From Obelidium mucronatum (lineage: Eukaryota; Chytridiomycota; Chytridiomycetes; Chytridiales; Chytriomycetaceae), in NCBI GenBank assembly GCA_025765595.1, contig JAIVFH010000013.1:423204-487203 (forward strand): a stretch of 64,000 nt of DNA, given 5' to 3'. This document shows, one piece after another, positions 12,306-24,020 of this stretch. The number at the start of each line of letters is the position of its first letter. Position 1 is the first letter of the stretch. The position numbers and the translations under genes are program-made. The notes beneath the pieces were generated by a model. It was given only the letters and a program-made list of their open reading frames with translations, did no database searches and had not been told where the DNA came from.

Positions 12306-15217
12306 TCACTCATCATCGGATTCATCATCAGAATCGTCAGACTCTGGACCACCACCAGCTTTAGAACCTGATCCGCCCTCAGCAGTGACAGCACCAGGCA
12401 AGTGGCCATGTTCGGTATGGTATTTTAGACCATTCAAATTCTTGTAGCGTTTGCCGCAAGAAGCGATTGTACAGGCAAACGGTTTGGTCAAAGTCTTCCG
12501 CGTCTCGCTTCTTTCTACCGAAGTAATAGCCGCTAGGCAGCTCATTCGGCTTTGTGTGAGAATGGTTCAAATGATACTAAAACCAAAAGTCAGCGATCCA
12601 AAATAACAAAGCAGGTCAGGACAAATCTCACCTTCAAACCATTAGCATTCTTGTACTCTTTTTTGCAAACAGGGCAGAAGAATCTCTTCTCGGCGCTTTC
12701 AGGATCAATAATTGACAGAGACCCCAGTTTGAGTCTCTTTTCCTCCCCAGCCTTGACTTTAGGTAAACGCTTGAGAACCAACTCAGCGAGAGTGGCACCG
12801 CCAGTAACCTGCCTCCAGAGTAAGCGCCGCTGTTTCGGCGATAGCCCGAGTTTTGAATTTTCTGACAAATTCCGGGTCCAACTTCATGACTTCTTCAACA
12901 GGCTCAGGAGGCGCCACAACGGCTTTCTTTGCCGGTCTTTGCGCTGCTGCCGCTTTGGGTTCTCCGGATTTCTTTTCTCCAGTCTTCCTATTTCTGGAAG
13001 GAGCTGCACTGATTCGTCTTCGCGGCTTGCTAGCGTTACCACCAGTGACAGATTCTGGCGAATAAAAGTCCTCTTCTTCCTCCATTAATTCTACACCTTC
13101 TTCGTCGAGACGACTTGAGCTCTTACGACTAAGCTTTCGCGACCCAGATTCCTCCCTTGTTAGCCGCAGCATTTAAAGCGGCGCTTAACGCGGATGTCCG
13201 CCGAGAGACAGAAGTACTACCACTTGTTCGGAAGGTTTCAATTTCGTCGACATCATCAACAACTGGACCTTGGTTTCTGCCACGATGTTGTTTTGTTCGA
13301 AGCAGTGCATTCGGTGGTGTCAATACCGGACTGCTGGCCGTAATTACGCTGGTAGGGTCGACTTGTACAGAAAGGAGGGAACTGCTGCCAACACGCATTT
13401 TCTTTGTTGACTTGCTGTTAAGGATGTTGGATTTCTTGTTAGAAGCTAAAGAGGGCGTGCTACTGGATCTCGTAACGGCGGCAGAAGAAGTCAGCCTGAT
13501 TTTAAGAGGAATGACTGGCCTTCGTTTCGGCACGCGAGGAACTTTGAAGACTTGATCTTGAGAGAAAGACGGTGCTGAGTTGTAGCGTTGGAGAGGGTGA
13601 CCGGGTAATAAGTCGTCATCGTCGATGTAATAGTTTGGTGATAAATGAGACGATGCTGATGGTGCGTTTTCCCAGGTTTCGATGTCAATCTCGAAGTCTT
13701 CATCGGAATCAGATGATTGGCCGCCTACATCATACTTCTGATGGTTTGAGTAGGCCATATCAGAGTCATCTGAAGATTCATAGTTGTAAGGTTGTGGGGA
13801 TTGGACTTCTGACAACACCATCAGTCGGGGGCTTTTGGGCGAAGTGGACCCTAAGGGAAACAAGAGACCATCCACTGAGGATTCATCTTCCTGGTAGATT
13901 TCTGCAAGAGAAATGGAAGATGACGGAAAAATTTCTTCATGATCTTCATGATGAGGGCCAAAACGGACAATTGGCGCAACGGGAGGTGACCTGGACTCCA
14001 AGTCTCCCGAATTCAACAATGGTCCAGCTTCAGCCGGATTGGCAAAATCTGGTTGAAGAAGCATCAAAGCCAACGATCTAAAGAGTGATACCATCAGCCA
14101 CAGCACATCCAAAAACATCCCAAAAACTTAACTGTTCAAGGGCTTCGTCTGCTTGCTGCAATTCAATGTTACCTAATCGGTTCAGAATATCAACGCCAAC
14201 CACAGTGTCTTCAAACAGGTCTGGGTCAAAAGCTAAAAGACCATCATTGCAAGAATCTTCGTCATGGGCCAATGTATCATGGGAATCTCGACGACGTGGA
14301 TGCTTGAATAGGAAAGCGACATCGTCTTCTTCTGAGAAAGGAAACGGTTCAGGTTCATCGAACCCAGCAAATGGTGGTGCCACGTTGTCACTTTTTGGCG
14401 ACATGTGTGGAGACATAGATGTTGGAGGAGTGAAAAATGATTGCTTTGGTGATACGCTTTCGGTGGGATTTTGGGGCGATTCAGAGTCAACAAGTGTGTC
14501 AGAATTGTCCTCCATAAATGCGCCAGCAGGAATCAAATCATTCAAAAACAATGCATCCAACCCAGCAACTGACTCTAGAGTGCTTTGATCCGCTTGCGTC
14601 ATTGGAGATAACTCAGGATGAGCTTCTTGGATATGCTTATTCAGTTCATGCAAATCTTCAAGGACAAGCCCACAGCACCAGAAGTCCTTGCAGAACTCTT
14701 TTTCAAGCGCCACTTCATTTCCAAAACTTCCGTTTCCGTTGAGAACACTGCTTAATTCTAGAGACGAGGATAATGTAGAGTTCCCCAAAAATGCAGTGAT
14801 ACTAGATGTTCGTTTTCTAGTCATTGGAGATGACGATGACGATGACTGAATAAAAATTCCGACTCCAGGACTTTGTGACCTGGCAGACAGTTTCGGGCTG
14901 TTAAATACGGAGTAACCTGTGGTGCTGGGGCTCGACGCAATTCGGTCAATGGTTGATGTCTTAGATAATGCGGTTTCGAGTAGAGATGTATGAGCTCCAG
15001 AAGATGGGGACGGAAGCATTGACCATCTGCATAAGAAAGTTGAGTTATCCGTTATCTGCTTCGGAATTAATAAGTACCGTGGAGATGAAGGGGCCTTTGA
15101 GTGAGCTGATTTCGCAATGTTCGCAGCTGATAGCCTCCGTGAACTAGCAGCGCTTCTATATTGCGTTGGGTGAGTGATGATCGGTGGTTTGGTGGGAGGA
15201 GGGGGCGAAGGTGACAT
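12306..15217 (-). CDS. Sfp1-like C2H2 zinc-finger protein, three frame breaks
   Basis: Nuclear regulator resembling Sfp1, which in yeast links nutrients to ribosome-gene expression. An N-terminal degenerate finger (FWCCGLVLEDLHELNKHIQEAH) is followed by a long Ser/Asp-rich region and two C-terminal fingers of the split type: FFCPVCKKEYKNANGLKYH and FACTIASCGKRYKNLNGLKYH. Introns: 15027-15077, 14078-14132 and 12577-12631, the last inside a finger. Three +1 frame breaks (about 13153, 12807 and 12491) sit in short GGG, TT and TTT runs; removing one base in each gives a continuous protein. An upstream open stretch (15426-15833) ends at a phase-2 donor matching an acceptor near 15160 and may be a further 5' exon. 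The finger pair makes the family fairly sure. Confidence 0.7.
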
Positions 15218-15425
15218 CGGAGAAAAAAAAACAAAAAGCTATTTTTAGGTCAGGCCAGACACACGCACATGGCGGTCGATGCTGGGGCCAAAAAATGCTG
15301 ATCTCCCAAACAATAGGAGACAATCCACTTTGAGTACATCCAGTGATTATTCCAGTTACAGCGTATAGACATGAAAATCTGTACACATGAACACTATCTC
15401 GCTATTTGTAATTTCACGGATTAGC

Positions 15426-15833
15426 TCACCGATGATTCATGCCGGAAAATTCCGAGATACTAGATGAGACATCCTGTGACTTCTGTAGCACACATTGCTG
15501 CTTGCATGGCATTAATGACCCGCAGCTGCAGGAGTGTTGCTGTTGGTGTATGGAGGTGGTGGGTTTTATGTCTGCTGCCTTCAATTTCATTTTGGTTTCG
15601 ATCGTAACCACATCAGCCGTATGACCAGCCACCAATGAAACTGATGAAGAGGCCGTGGATGTATTGGACGACAGTGAGTTCAAAGATAGTTTGCGAGGTG
15701 CTGGTGCTGGGCTAGGATTAGAAGCAACGCGGGCAGCCAGTCCCTTAGATTTGACGACATTGCGAGTTTGCATGGTTACAGAATAGGACAGCGAGGTATG
15801 GGTGGCGGTGGTAGTGTCGCTGCTTGGGACCAT
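15426..15833 (-). CDS. Ser/Thr-rich open stretch, possible 5' exon of the Sfp1-like gene
   Basis: An open frame starts MVPSSDTTTATHTSLSYS and continues as low-complexity Ser/Thr/Ala sequence with a His/Gln/Cys patch near its end. It closes at a good donor (CG|GTGAGC) in phase 2, and the acceptor ATATAG|A near 15160 on the same strand has the matching phase, so the stretch could be spliced to the Sfp1-like gene, replacing its MSPSPPPP start. The intron would be about 260 bp, longer than is usual here. It may equally be a small separate gene or non-coding. Confidence 0.35.
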   Translation of the reverse strand: MVPSSDTTTATHTSLSYSVTMQTRNVVKSKGLAARVASNPSPAPAPRKLSLNSLSSNTSTASSSVSLVAGHTADVVTIETKMKLKAADIKPTTSIHQQQHSCSCGSLMPCKQQCVLQKSQDVSSSISEFSGMNHR

Positions 15834-15854
15834 CAAACAAGGGCTGTATGACAA

Positions 15855-16740
15855 ACTACTTTATCCTGCCAGACTGAGGTACTAGATCGTGTCTGGTGAG
15901 GTTTAAGCGGCTTCTTAGAGCGTAGCAGGATGGGCACAGGCGACTGGGTGCGTTAGGCGGTGCGTAAATCACTGGGGAGACCTGTTGTGAAACAGAGATC
16001 GAAATCAAAAAAACGTCTTTGCCAAAAAATTATCAAATCTCAAACCAAACCAGATCGAAGCAGATGGTGGGACCGATGAGCGCGCGTTTGCTTTGTGGGA
16101 CGCGCCGGGCCTCGCGCAAAGAAGTAAAAAATACCAACTGAAATAAACTGTGGAATCCCAGCTTGGATTCCAATCGCAGAAGCGACAACGAGAAGTTCCA
16201 CATTGTATTATCAAGAGATGAGCTTCTGGCCGAAACTACGTCTAGTTGAATCTTGTGATAATCTTTCTGCTAGGCTTGTTTCCAGGTCTGACACAACACG
16301 CCAGTACAAAACTATCATATGAGAGCACCCCGTCTATCCGCGCATTTTGATCGCATCCATTTCATTTGTTTTCAAGTTTGTTCCATAACTATGCGACCAA
16401 AGAGTCAAAGTAAGTGAATCACCTCCAGGTGCCCCTTGAAAAAGAGAAAACTTCACTAACATTTGCTCCCTTGGTCCGTTGTCTGCGGCAGATACGAGGA
16501 TTCCATTGTCAGTAGTAATTGATCGATTTGCAAGTCAGCAATGCCGCGAGTATTGGTTGGCGTTTGCGGTTTGGCGTTCTGAGGCAGTGATAATTCTTTG
16601 TGATCGGAAAAAAAGCGAAGATTTTAAAACTTAATTCGGACCCATCTTTGCACACCAACACCAACTAATACCAAACCCATAGTCCTTGCTTTCTCATTTC
16701 CCAAAATTAGCCAGACAGCAATTAATTACGTCGACCAGAT
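15855..16740. other. Long intergenic region, no gene seen
   Basis: About 880 bp between the Sfp1-like gene (5' side) and GT71 gene A (3' side). I see no conserved reading frame, tRNA or repeat. The part near 15860-16100 probably includes the promoter and leader of the Sfp1-like gene. Confidence 0.5.
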
Positions 16741-18699
16741 TTAGAACTCAACTTTGTAGGTCTTTCTAAAATACTCTTCCCATCCACCGCTCCCCAGCCT
16801 AATCTCTTTGTACAGATCCACAAACCTAGAACCCATTTCTTTTTGTGCGGCTGTTAATTCCAGAACTTCGTGGTCTGGATCTCTGGGGCCCAAGCAAAAT
16901 GGTGTGGTCTTGGTTTCCCATTCCCAAACGATTCCTTCTCCATAAGAATCGAATGCCGCAAACTCAAATTTCATGAATTCGGCGTCTTTGGAGATGTGCT
17001 TATTCGCCATTACACCTCCTGCCAGATAGAATTGTTCAGTGTGACACATGATTCGCTTCAAGTAATACCATTCCACCACAGTGGCCTTAGACGCTCATCC
17101 GTGTGAAACAATCCTCCACATATGTTTCCTTTTGAGTTTCGGTATCCGATAGTTCCGCCATAACTGGGAGTGAAGCGATAGGGAACTCGAATTAGATCCC
17201 ATGAAATCCACTGTGTTCGTGTTAAAAACTATGTGCCTCTCAATTAAACTCACATATGTCTCCTTGTCGCCATATACACGATGATATGTAATTCCATCCC
17301 GTTCCACTTTGCTGTTCATCTTGCAAACCAACAGCATGGCATGAAGGACACCCGTTCTTCCCTTGTCGACTACAACAACACCACTTTCCATTTCATGCTG
17401 AGAGGACCGCGGCTTATCTTTCTGCATGTATCTCAATGTACTCGAGTACTTTGAAAACTGCGGATTGATACTCTTGAACCACCATGGATCGTTACCACCC
17501 AATGTTCGGTCATAGTAAAACATTTGGCCAAACCGCTTCACTATTGCGCTTTCATGCAATAAAACTCTGGGATCTTGAAAAAACAGCGCATCTGCATCAA
17601 CAAATATGACACGTCGAAATGAGCTTGCCAACATTGCAAAAGGTTTCATGCTCCAACCACCCCACAACTTTGTTTCCACAGGAAAGTAGTCCAGTATATT
17701 AACAGTTCGTACATTTTCCATGGAATTAAATGCTTGAATCATGTTTGGTTCCAAGTCGTCTTTCCCACCATAATGGATTTCGATGGGGAGAGTGCAGTTC
17801 AGCACTTTTCGGAGTGTTGTAATTGCATGAACAGCCATTTCAAAATGCCATTTCCCCGAGCATAGAACTATTCCATCTGTGCTAGTGCTCAGGTACCGTA
17901 GCTGCATCTCTCTGACGGAGAGATGTGTTGGTGCCAGCCAAGGATAAAGCTTCCTTGATATTTCTTTGACGATAGAATGAAGATCTTTGTAAAGAAAATT
18001 AAGGTCATTGATTGTGGGTTTGAGTGTGGGTTCGAGTGCGGGTGAAGCTACAGTTGACGATAGAATTGGTATCATGGATGGCTTTTCATACAATAGTGTG
18101 TATGATATCAAGTTTGCTCTTGCTCTCCTCCCCAGTTGCAGAAAGTCAGTTCGATTGTAGTCCAACGATTTTACAAGTTTAGCATATGCATGAATTTTGC
18201 GGAAGGTTTCAATAACGTGGAATGGTTGGACTAAGTTCTGGAGTGACCCGCCAGAGAGCATGTCATCATCTTCTGCAAGGCCTTCTTCACCGTTCAGATA
18301 ATCCAGCATTTGAGCCTGTAGTAAATCTATTTCTTTTTCAAGGTCTTCCAGTTTAAGTGGCGCTTGTAGCGGAGTGGCTTTAGTGTGGGAACTATTTTGA
18401 GTTCCCTGCCCGTCGTTCTTCTCTTGAAGAGCTTTCCGGACAACATCTTCGACGAAAACTCGCGCCTCATTGGAGTCTTTAAAGTATAATCCACGTAGTT
18501 TAACTGAAGCTGTACTGTTGTCTTCATTTCGCGGCGCCAAACTGCCAACCATGTCCTGAGTGTGCACACCTGTAGACCACCTTGCCAGGATTCCCACGAC
18601 AACACATAGCGAAATCATTCCACAAAGAAAGAATTCAGCGTACTTGGGAAGGACGCTTCCGACGCGTTGTTGGGTTTGTGGTGGGGTAGATTCTTTCAT
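16741..18699 (-). CDS. GT71 (Mnn1-type) alpha-mannosyltransferase A
   Basis: Type II Golgi membrane enzyme that adds mannose to glycans. Three exons (17254-18699, 17069-17210, 16741-17018; introns of 43 and 50 bp) give 621 residues without frame breaks. A cytosolic tail is followed by a membrane anchor (about residues 22-40, FFLCGMISLCVVVGILA), a stem, then the catalytic domain with GKWHFEMAVHAI, a DxD centre in VDADALFFQDP, SGVVVVDKGRTG and a C-terminal WWNGGVMANKH segment. Close paralogue of the gene at 30227; the intron before WISWDL is unique to this copy. Its start codon is 53 bp from the left end of the Harbinger element, so its promoter is likely altered or supplied by the insertion. 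Confidence 0.85.
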
Positions 18700-18752
18700 G
18701 ATGTTTTAATTCCTTTTTTATAAATCAGGTGGAGGGAATATTATTTTATTTA

Positions 18753-18768
18753 GGCCCCGTTTGGCAGG
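18753..18768 (+). repeat. Left terminal inverted repeat of the Harbinger element
   Basis: GGCCCCGTTTGGCAGG, preceded by TTA at 18750-18752. It is the exact inverse complement of 21906-21921. Confidence 0.92.
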
Positions 18769-18964
18769 GAAAAATAAAATTTGAGTTTATTTCCAAATCC
18801 CAAATATTGGGTCAACTCGAATATTTCAAAATATGGAGGTCCCGATATTTGTAAATTGCCAATTTGGCTCAGTTCAGTGATATTTCCAAAAAAAAATGAA
18901 ATAAAGTCAAATATTTGTTTACAAAAGCAAAATATTGATATATTCTATAAAATTTCTAAAAACG

Positions 18965-20266
18965 TCATCTATTTCCCACGCGACGCTGATAGTCCTGCCA
19001 CATTGCCTCTGCAATTGAGTCCCTCCAAGCCTTGGCATCTCTATCCCCACCTCTTGAACCACCCACGGCCACCATTTCTTCTCGACCACCAACCCCCTCC
19101 ACTGTCTCAGGCTGGTAATCAAAGCCCATTCCGTCATTCCGGTACAGCTTTCGTATGATGTTAAACAAGGCGCAAAGGGCAATTACAAGATCCCGCTGAG
19201 TTTCGAGTGTGTAACCTCTCATTGCTTTCAGGATAGGGAAACGTTTACAGGTGCAACCAAAAATCCGTTCGACAACGTTCCGGAGTTTTGCATGCCGCAA
19301 ATTGAACAATTCTTCGCGATTTGCAGGTCTAATGTCATAAAATGGTCAAACAATCATCAATCATAGAGACAAACAAAGTTACCTAAGATGCACTTGTCCC
19401 CATTCCTTCAGATGATAACGCACTCCTTGATATGGAACCAGAACTTGTCTTGTCAGCCCATATCCAGCGTCAGCGACATAGTACCGTGATGGTGGTATTG
19501 TGAATCCCTTTTCCAAGGCATCTTGAAGAACCCGTCCATCATGAGCAGAGCCCTCCCATCCCGCATGAATATGCTGATACATCATATCGAATCCGCAGGC
19601 TCCAAACACATTTTGAGACAGTCCTCCACCTTTTCGATCTCTATAAGGGGCACTCTCGGTTTCACCAACAACGGCGTGGATGTGGGTTCCATCAAATGCC
19701 CCAACACATCCATCAAAATAAGGGGAAAACTTACTATCACTTGAGATCTCTTCCGGAATAGGGCATCCTTCTTGTGGTACCTTCATAAAGCGTGGTGCCA
19801 ACTCCAACAATGCAGCCAAGCACCCGTGGAAGCACTTGCTAATGGTCTCTCCAGATCTTTGGAAGCGTTCCTGTGTGTCTCGGTTCGAGTTATTGCCTCC
19901 CACAATGTGAAGGAATATAGCAACTTGCTCGCTGGGTGTCATGGACCTACGAGGTGGCAAACATCCTGTTTGTGCCATCAAGAAAGTAAGACCACTACAA
20001 CTCCGAGTTACATCAAGGAGACTCATAGCAACAAAAGTAACTTACTCAAACGTTTCAACATCCATTCGCAAGTTCTCATGGATGCGTACTTTGCTGCCAG
20101 TTCGCAACTCTTGCACCCAGTCGGCACCAGTAAGTGCCGAAGTACGGCAAGGAGTCCGATGCAGACGGTTCTGCACCAGCTGTATAGCTTTGGCTGCTGC
20201 TAACGCAATGACCAGGATAGCAAGACGACGGCGTCTTTCTTGTTCAGTGAGGGTGAGTCGATTCAT
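18965..20266 (-). CDS. Harbinger transposase (HARBI1-like DDE nuclease)
   Basis: Catalytic transposase of the element. Three exons (20046-20266, 19383-20000, 18965-19328; introns of 45 and 54 bp) give 400 residues. The acidic triad is intact: Asp in GCVGAFDGTHI, Asp in YYVADAGYGL and Glu in RNVVERIFGCTCKRFPIL, the spacing of the DDE_Tnp_4 family. The N-terminal helical region begins MNRLTLTEQERRRR; an earlier methionine would run into the intergenic promoter, so this start was preferred. It is divergent from the helper gene with about 135 bp between starts. No stop codons or frame breaks, so it may be active. Confidence 0.88.
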
Positions 20267-20401
20267 TGAAAAAAAAACAAAGTCAAAAAAATCACAAGCC
20301 TTGCATGACGCAATTGGTTCCGGAACACAATTGACCAATCGGCATCTTCTGATCACAAGACCTGTCACGTGCCGTTGGTTGTAACAGTGTCTTTCACTAT
20401 T

Positions 20402-21547
20402 ATGCAAATGGGAAAAATAATGTCGTCAAGACACAACTGGACGAATGAGCAAGAGACGTATCTACTGGAGCAGCTCCGTTCCCAAGCTGAAGCAGGAAAG
20501 CGTGCTGGCCAATCGTTCAAGGATGATGCCTGGAACTTGGTGCTGGAGCGTATAAACACCAAGTTCAAACTAAACCTCACCGGGAAGCAACTCAAGTCCA
20601 AGAACAATACCCTGAGAACCCGTCTCCAAATGACCCTCAAGATGAAAAGCCGTAGTGGGTGGGGTTGGGTTGAAGAAACTCATACTCCTACAAATGACCC
20701 GGACGTGATCAAGGCATACATAGAGGTGACTTGGACTTTATTCAAACCTGCTCCCTGCCATGAATACCTTTAACCTTGTATTACCTTTTTCTTTCAGACC
20801 CTGAGAAAGGAGCATCAAGCGACTGCTCGCGAAATTACTACGCAGGGCTGCCGTGACTTTCTGCTACTCTCGGAACTCTACGAAAAAAACATGGCCACTG
20901 GGGCGCTAGCACTGAGTTCTGTAGCGGCTGGCACCGAGAGTGCATCTGGACAAGCTGCTGGCGACAACGACGATGGAGAGGAATCTGAAAAAGAGAACGA
21001 CTCTCTTGAATCATTACTACCAGCAGCTTCCACCTTCAGCCTCAATTCTTCTAGTAATGGCTCCAGGTCCAACTCCAACGCCTCCAACGCTTCCAACGCT
21101 TCCAACGGTTCCAACTATTGCAGCTCCATCTCAGCAGGTGGCTCCGCCGGCACAGCTTCAAAGGGGGCTAAGCGATCCGCAACTTCAGGACTCGGAGAAC
21201 GTGAAAAGCGTGTCCACAAGAACCCAACTCAACTTGATGCTCTGACGAATACCCTTGGCCAAGCCCTGGAGATGATGAAACCTCCTCCAATTGATCGTTG
21301 TTCTGCAACATCGTTCAAACTTCCTGAGTCAGTCCAACTGACAATGGTAGTTGCCAAAAAACTGAACAACCTCTTGATGCGGTACAATGGAGAATATGAG
21401 GGCGAGTACTGTTCTTGGCTGCATCCACGAATGACATACAAGTTTGGAAAAGTTTTGGCTGATCCACACAATGCGGCCATGTTCTTGGGGACTGATTCGG
21501 ACGAGGCGCTGGTTGAGTTGTTGAAAGATCTGCAGGACGAGTTTTAA
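20402..21547 (+). CDS. Harbinger MYB/SANT-like DNA-binding protein
   Basis: Second protein of the element; in known Harbinger systems this helper binds the subterminal DNA and brings the transposase to the nucleus. Exons 20402-20725 and 20798-21547 (72-bp intron, phase 0) give 357 residues. The N-terminal trihelix-like MYB/SANT domain includes HNWTNEQETYLLEQL and ends with the W-containing helix of SGWGWVEETHT. A Ser/Asn-rich spacer with repeated SNASNAS units and a short helical C-terminal domain ending LLKDLQDEF follow. The start could also be the internal methionine MSSRHN at 20420. Intact. Confidence 0.82.
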
Positions 21548-21905
21548 GTGATCTAAGCATGTTGTCTCTTTATTTTCTCTGTTCTTTCTTGTTTTACTTC
21601 ATTACTGTTTATCATTATTGTTGGTTTTGAATAGAATTCATATTTTTACTTTATCAGATTTTTTTTCTTCCGATTTTGTGAAATATGCCATTGAAATGCA
21701 GGTTCAAGCTGCATCTGATATTTACGCGATATTTGACCAAAATATTTGTTTTTTGCATTTGGGTTTTTTTGGATATTTACAAATACTGAATTTGACCAAA
21801 ATCTGAAATATTTTTTTGAAATCGTCATTTTGGGCAAATTGGTATTTACAAATATTTTTTTTCAAATATTTATTTCTTATTTTCATTTTTCCCTAGGGAA
21901 ATTTT

Positions 21906-21921
21906 CCTGCCAAACGGGGCC
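21906..21921 (-). repeat. Right terminal inverted repeat of the Harbinger element
   Basis: Inverse complement of the left tip, followed by TTA at 21922-21924. Beyond 16 bases the two ends diverge. Confidence 0.92.
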
Positions 21922-21948
21922 TTATTTATTTCTTATTTTTCTATCCGA

Positions 21949-23897
21949 ATGTACTCCCCATCACAACCGCTGGAGTGGAGCACAAATCCTCATCTTCAAA
22001 AGAAGAAAGTTCCGCCTTTGCGCATCTGGTATATGTCATGTCGAAGCATTTTTTAAACTAACGTTTGCCTCCCCCAAGTCTCGTTTCTGACTTCTTCTAC
22101 CCAAACTTTGGTGGAGTCGAAAGCCATCTACATTTCCTTTCTCAGGAATTAGTTCGTCGAGGCCACAAAGTGGGATCGATAACGAGTGCGTTCCATAACC
22201 CTACTAACTGCAACATGAAGGTCATTATTGTTACACATAGTTATGGCGGAAGGCGAGGAATTCGATACTTGACGAGTGGCGTTAAATGCTACTATGTCCC
22301 ACTGGTACTGTATATAGCTGCTTCAGTTTCTTAATTTCGGGCTGAACATTGAAGTGTTCTAGTGGAGAGTATATGACCAAGTTTCTCTACCAACCCTCTA
22401 CTCGATGCTCCCATTATTCAGATATATTGTGATTCGCGAGCGAATTGATATCGTGCACGGGCATCAGGCGTTTTCAGCTATGGTAAAAGAATCTCCCAAA
22501 ACGTAGTATTGACAGCACTTTCGTCAAATTAAGTGCCACGAATCTATTATTAATGCAAAGACTATGGGTCTTCCAGCTGTTTTCACCGATCACTCTCTGT
22601 TTGGGTTCGAAGATGTTGCAAGCATTCTCACGAACAAACTGTTGAAATTTTCTTTGACGGACATTGATCATGTTATTTGTGTGTCCCACACAAGGTCGGA
22701 ATGAAGATATCTGTGGTAATACGTAGAATGTATCTATTGACTTATGCTCCTCCAAACAGCAAAGAAAACACAGTATTGCGCGGGGTCTTGGATCCGTTAG
22801 ATGTATCCGTTATACCAAATGCTGTTGTGGCAGATGACTTTTCTCCGGATCCGACGGTACGCGATTCATCCAAAAGTGAGGCCTTACCGTGATAAAAAAT
22901 TCTCGCTCAGTTTGATTTCACCAAAATTAGTCACTATTGTTGTTATTTCTCGGTTGGTTTATCGAAAAGGAACTGATTTATTAGTCTCTGTGATTCCGAC
23001 GATTTGCGAAAGGTTTCCTCAAGTGGAGTTCCTCATAGGTTAACGTTTCACAATATTTGTTCAAATCTCATCTTATTTTAAGGCGGTGATGGTGCCAAGC
23101 GAGTTGAAGTGGAACAAATGCGAGAGAAATATATGCTTCAAGATCGCGTGAAAGTTTTAGGGGCTGTAAAACATGAGAATGTTCGAGAGGTATTCTTTGA
23201 TTGCCGAAAGCTCATATCTGATGTAGTCTATGCTAATATGGGAGTCCAATCTAGGTTCTACTACAAGGCCATATATTTCTCAATACATCTCTGACTGAAG
23301 CATTCTGCATTGCCATTGTGGAAGCTGCGTGTTGTGGGTAAGTGAGCCCATTAGGTAAACAGTATGGCCTCTAATGATTATCAGCCTACTCGTGGTGAGC
23401 ACCAAAGTTGGAGGGATTCCAGAAGTACTTCCCGATCACATGATTGTTTTTGCCGAACCAGATCAAGATGGTTGAACTTCATTTGGTTATTTTGTTATCC
23501 CCAATTAACACGATTTTCCACACCAAAGATCTAGTCAATAGTGTGCAAATTGCAATTGAAAGAATAAGGACCAATCCTCCAGATCCATTTGTACTGCACA
23601 ATGAAGTTCGGAGCATGTACTCTTGGGAAAATGTTGCTGAACGAACTGAACGAGTCTACGAGCGCGTCATCAATACCGAACCTGTGGAGCTTCCTGAGCG
23701 GCTACACAAGTAAGCAGCTCTCAAGTTTTATCAACATCCTAACCGCACAATTGATGCTCAGTTATTTGCGAGTTGGTGTGTGGGCTGGACCCTATTCTGT
23801 TATGATAATCGCTGTGAGCCATTTGCTGTATTGCTTCTTGGAGTGGTTTGTTCCGCGAGAGCAGATCGAAGTTGCAGAAGATTACGAAATGGAATAA
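21949..23897 (+). CDS. GPI3: GPI3 / PIG-A, GPI N-acetylglucosaminyltransferase catalytic subunit
   Basis: First enzyme of GPI-anchor synthesis: moves GlcNAc from UDP-GlcNAc to phosphatidylinositol at the ER. Twelve exons join in phase: 21949-22028, 22079-22169, 22221-22304, 22363-22482, 22534-22694, 22760-22875, 22931-23038, 23083-23189, 23255-23337, 23385-23470, 23529-23709 and 23762-23897 (introns 44-65 bp), giving 450 residues. Diagnostic stretches: [55 protein letters not shown], the retaining GT4 E-x7-E in [26 protein letters not shown], and a C-terminal membrane segment after [12 protein letters not shown]. The start codon is 27 bp from the end of the Harbinger element. No frame breaks. 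Confidence 0.92.
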
Positions 23898-24020
23898 AAA
23901 CTTGTACGGAATTCCCGTAGAGCAACTTCTTCGGCGCATTTTTAAGATTCTAAAACTCACTTATTCACGTAGATATGGTATTGCAAAAAATTTATTAGAA
24001 AATAAGAAGTTCGTGGAAAA

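Larger units (their letters stand above)
18753..21921. mobile_element. Complete PIF/Harbinger DNA transposon
   Basis: A 3169-bp element bounded by inverted terminal repeats whose first 16 bases match exactly (GGCCCCGTTTGGCAGG) and flanked on both sides by the trinucleotide TTA, the typical PIF/Harbinger target duplication. It carries the two genes expected of an autonomous element, divergently arranged: a DDE nuclease (18965-20266, minus) and a MYB/SANT-like DNA-binding helper (20402-21547, plus). Both are open and spliced in phase. Subterminal regions are AT-rich with repeated AAATATTTG-like words. Intact genes and near-identical tips suggest recent activity. It sits between the start codons of GT71-A and PIG-A, whose spacing without it would be about 77 bp. 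Confidence 0.92.
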
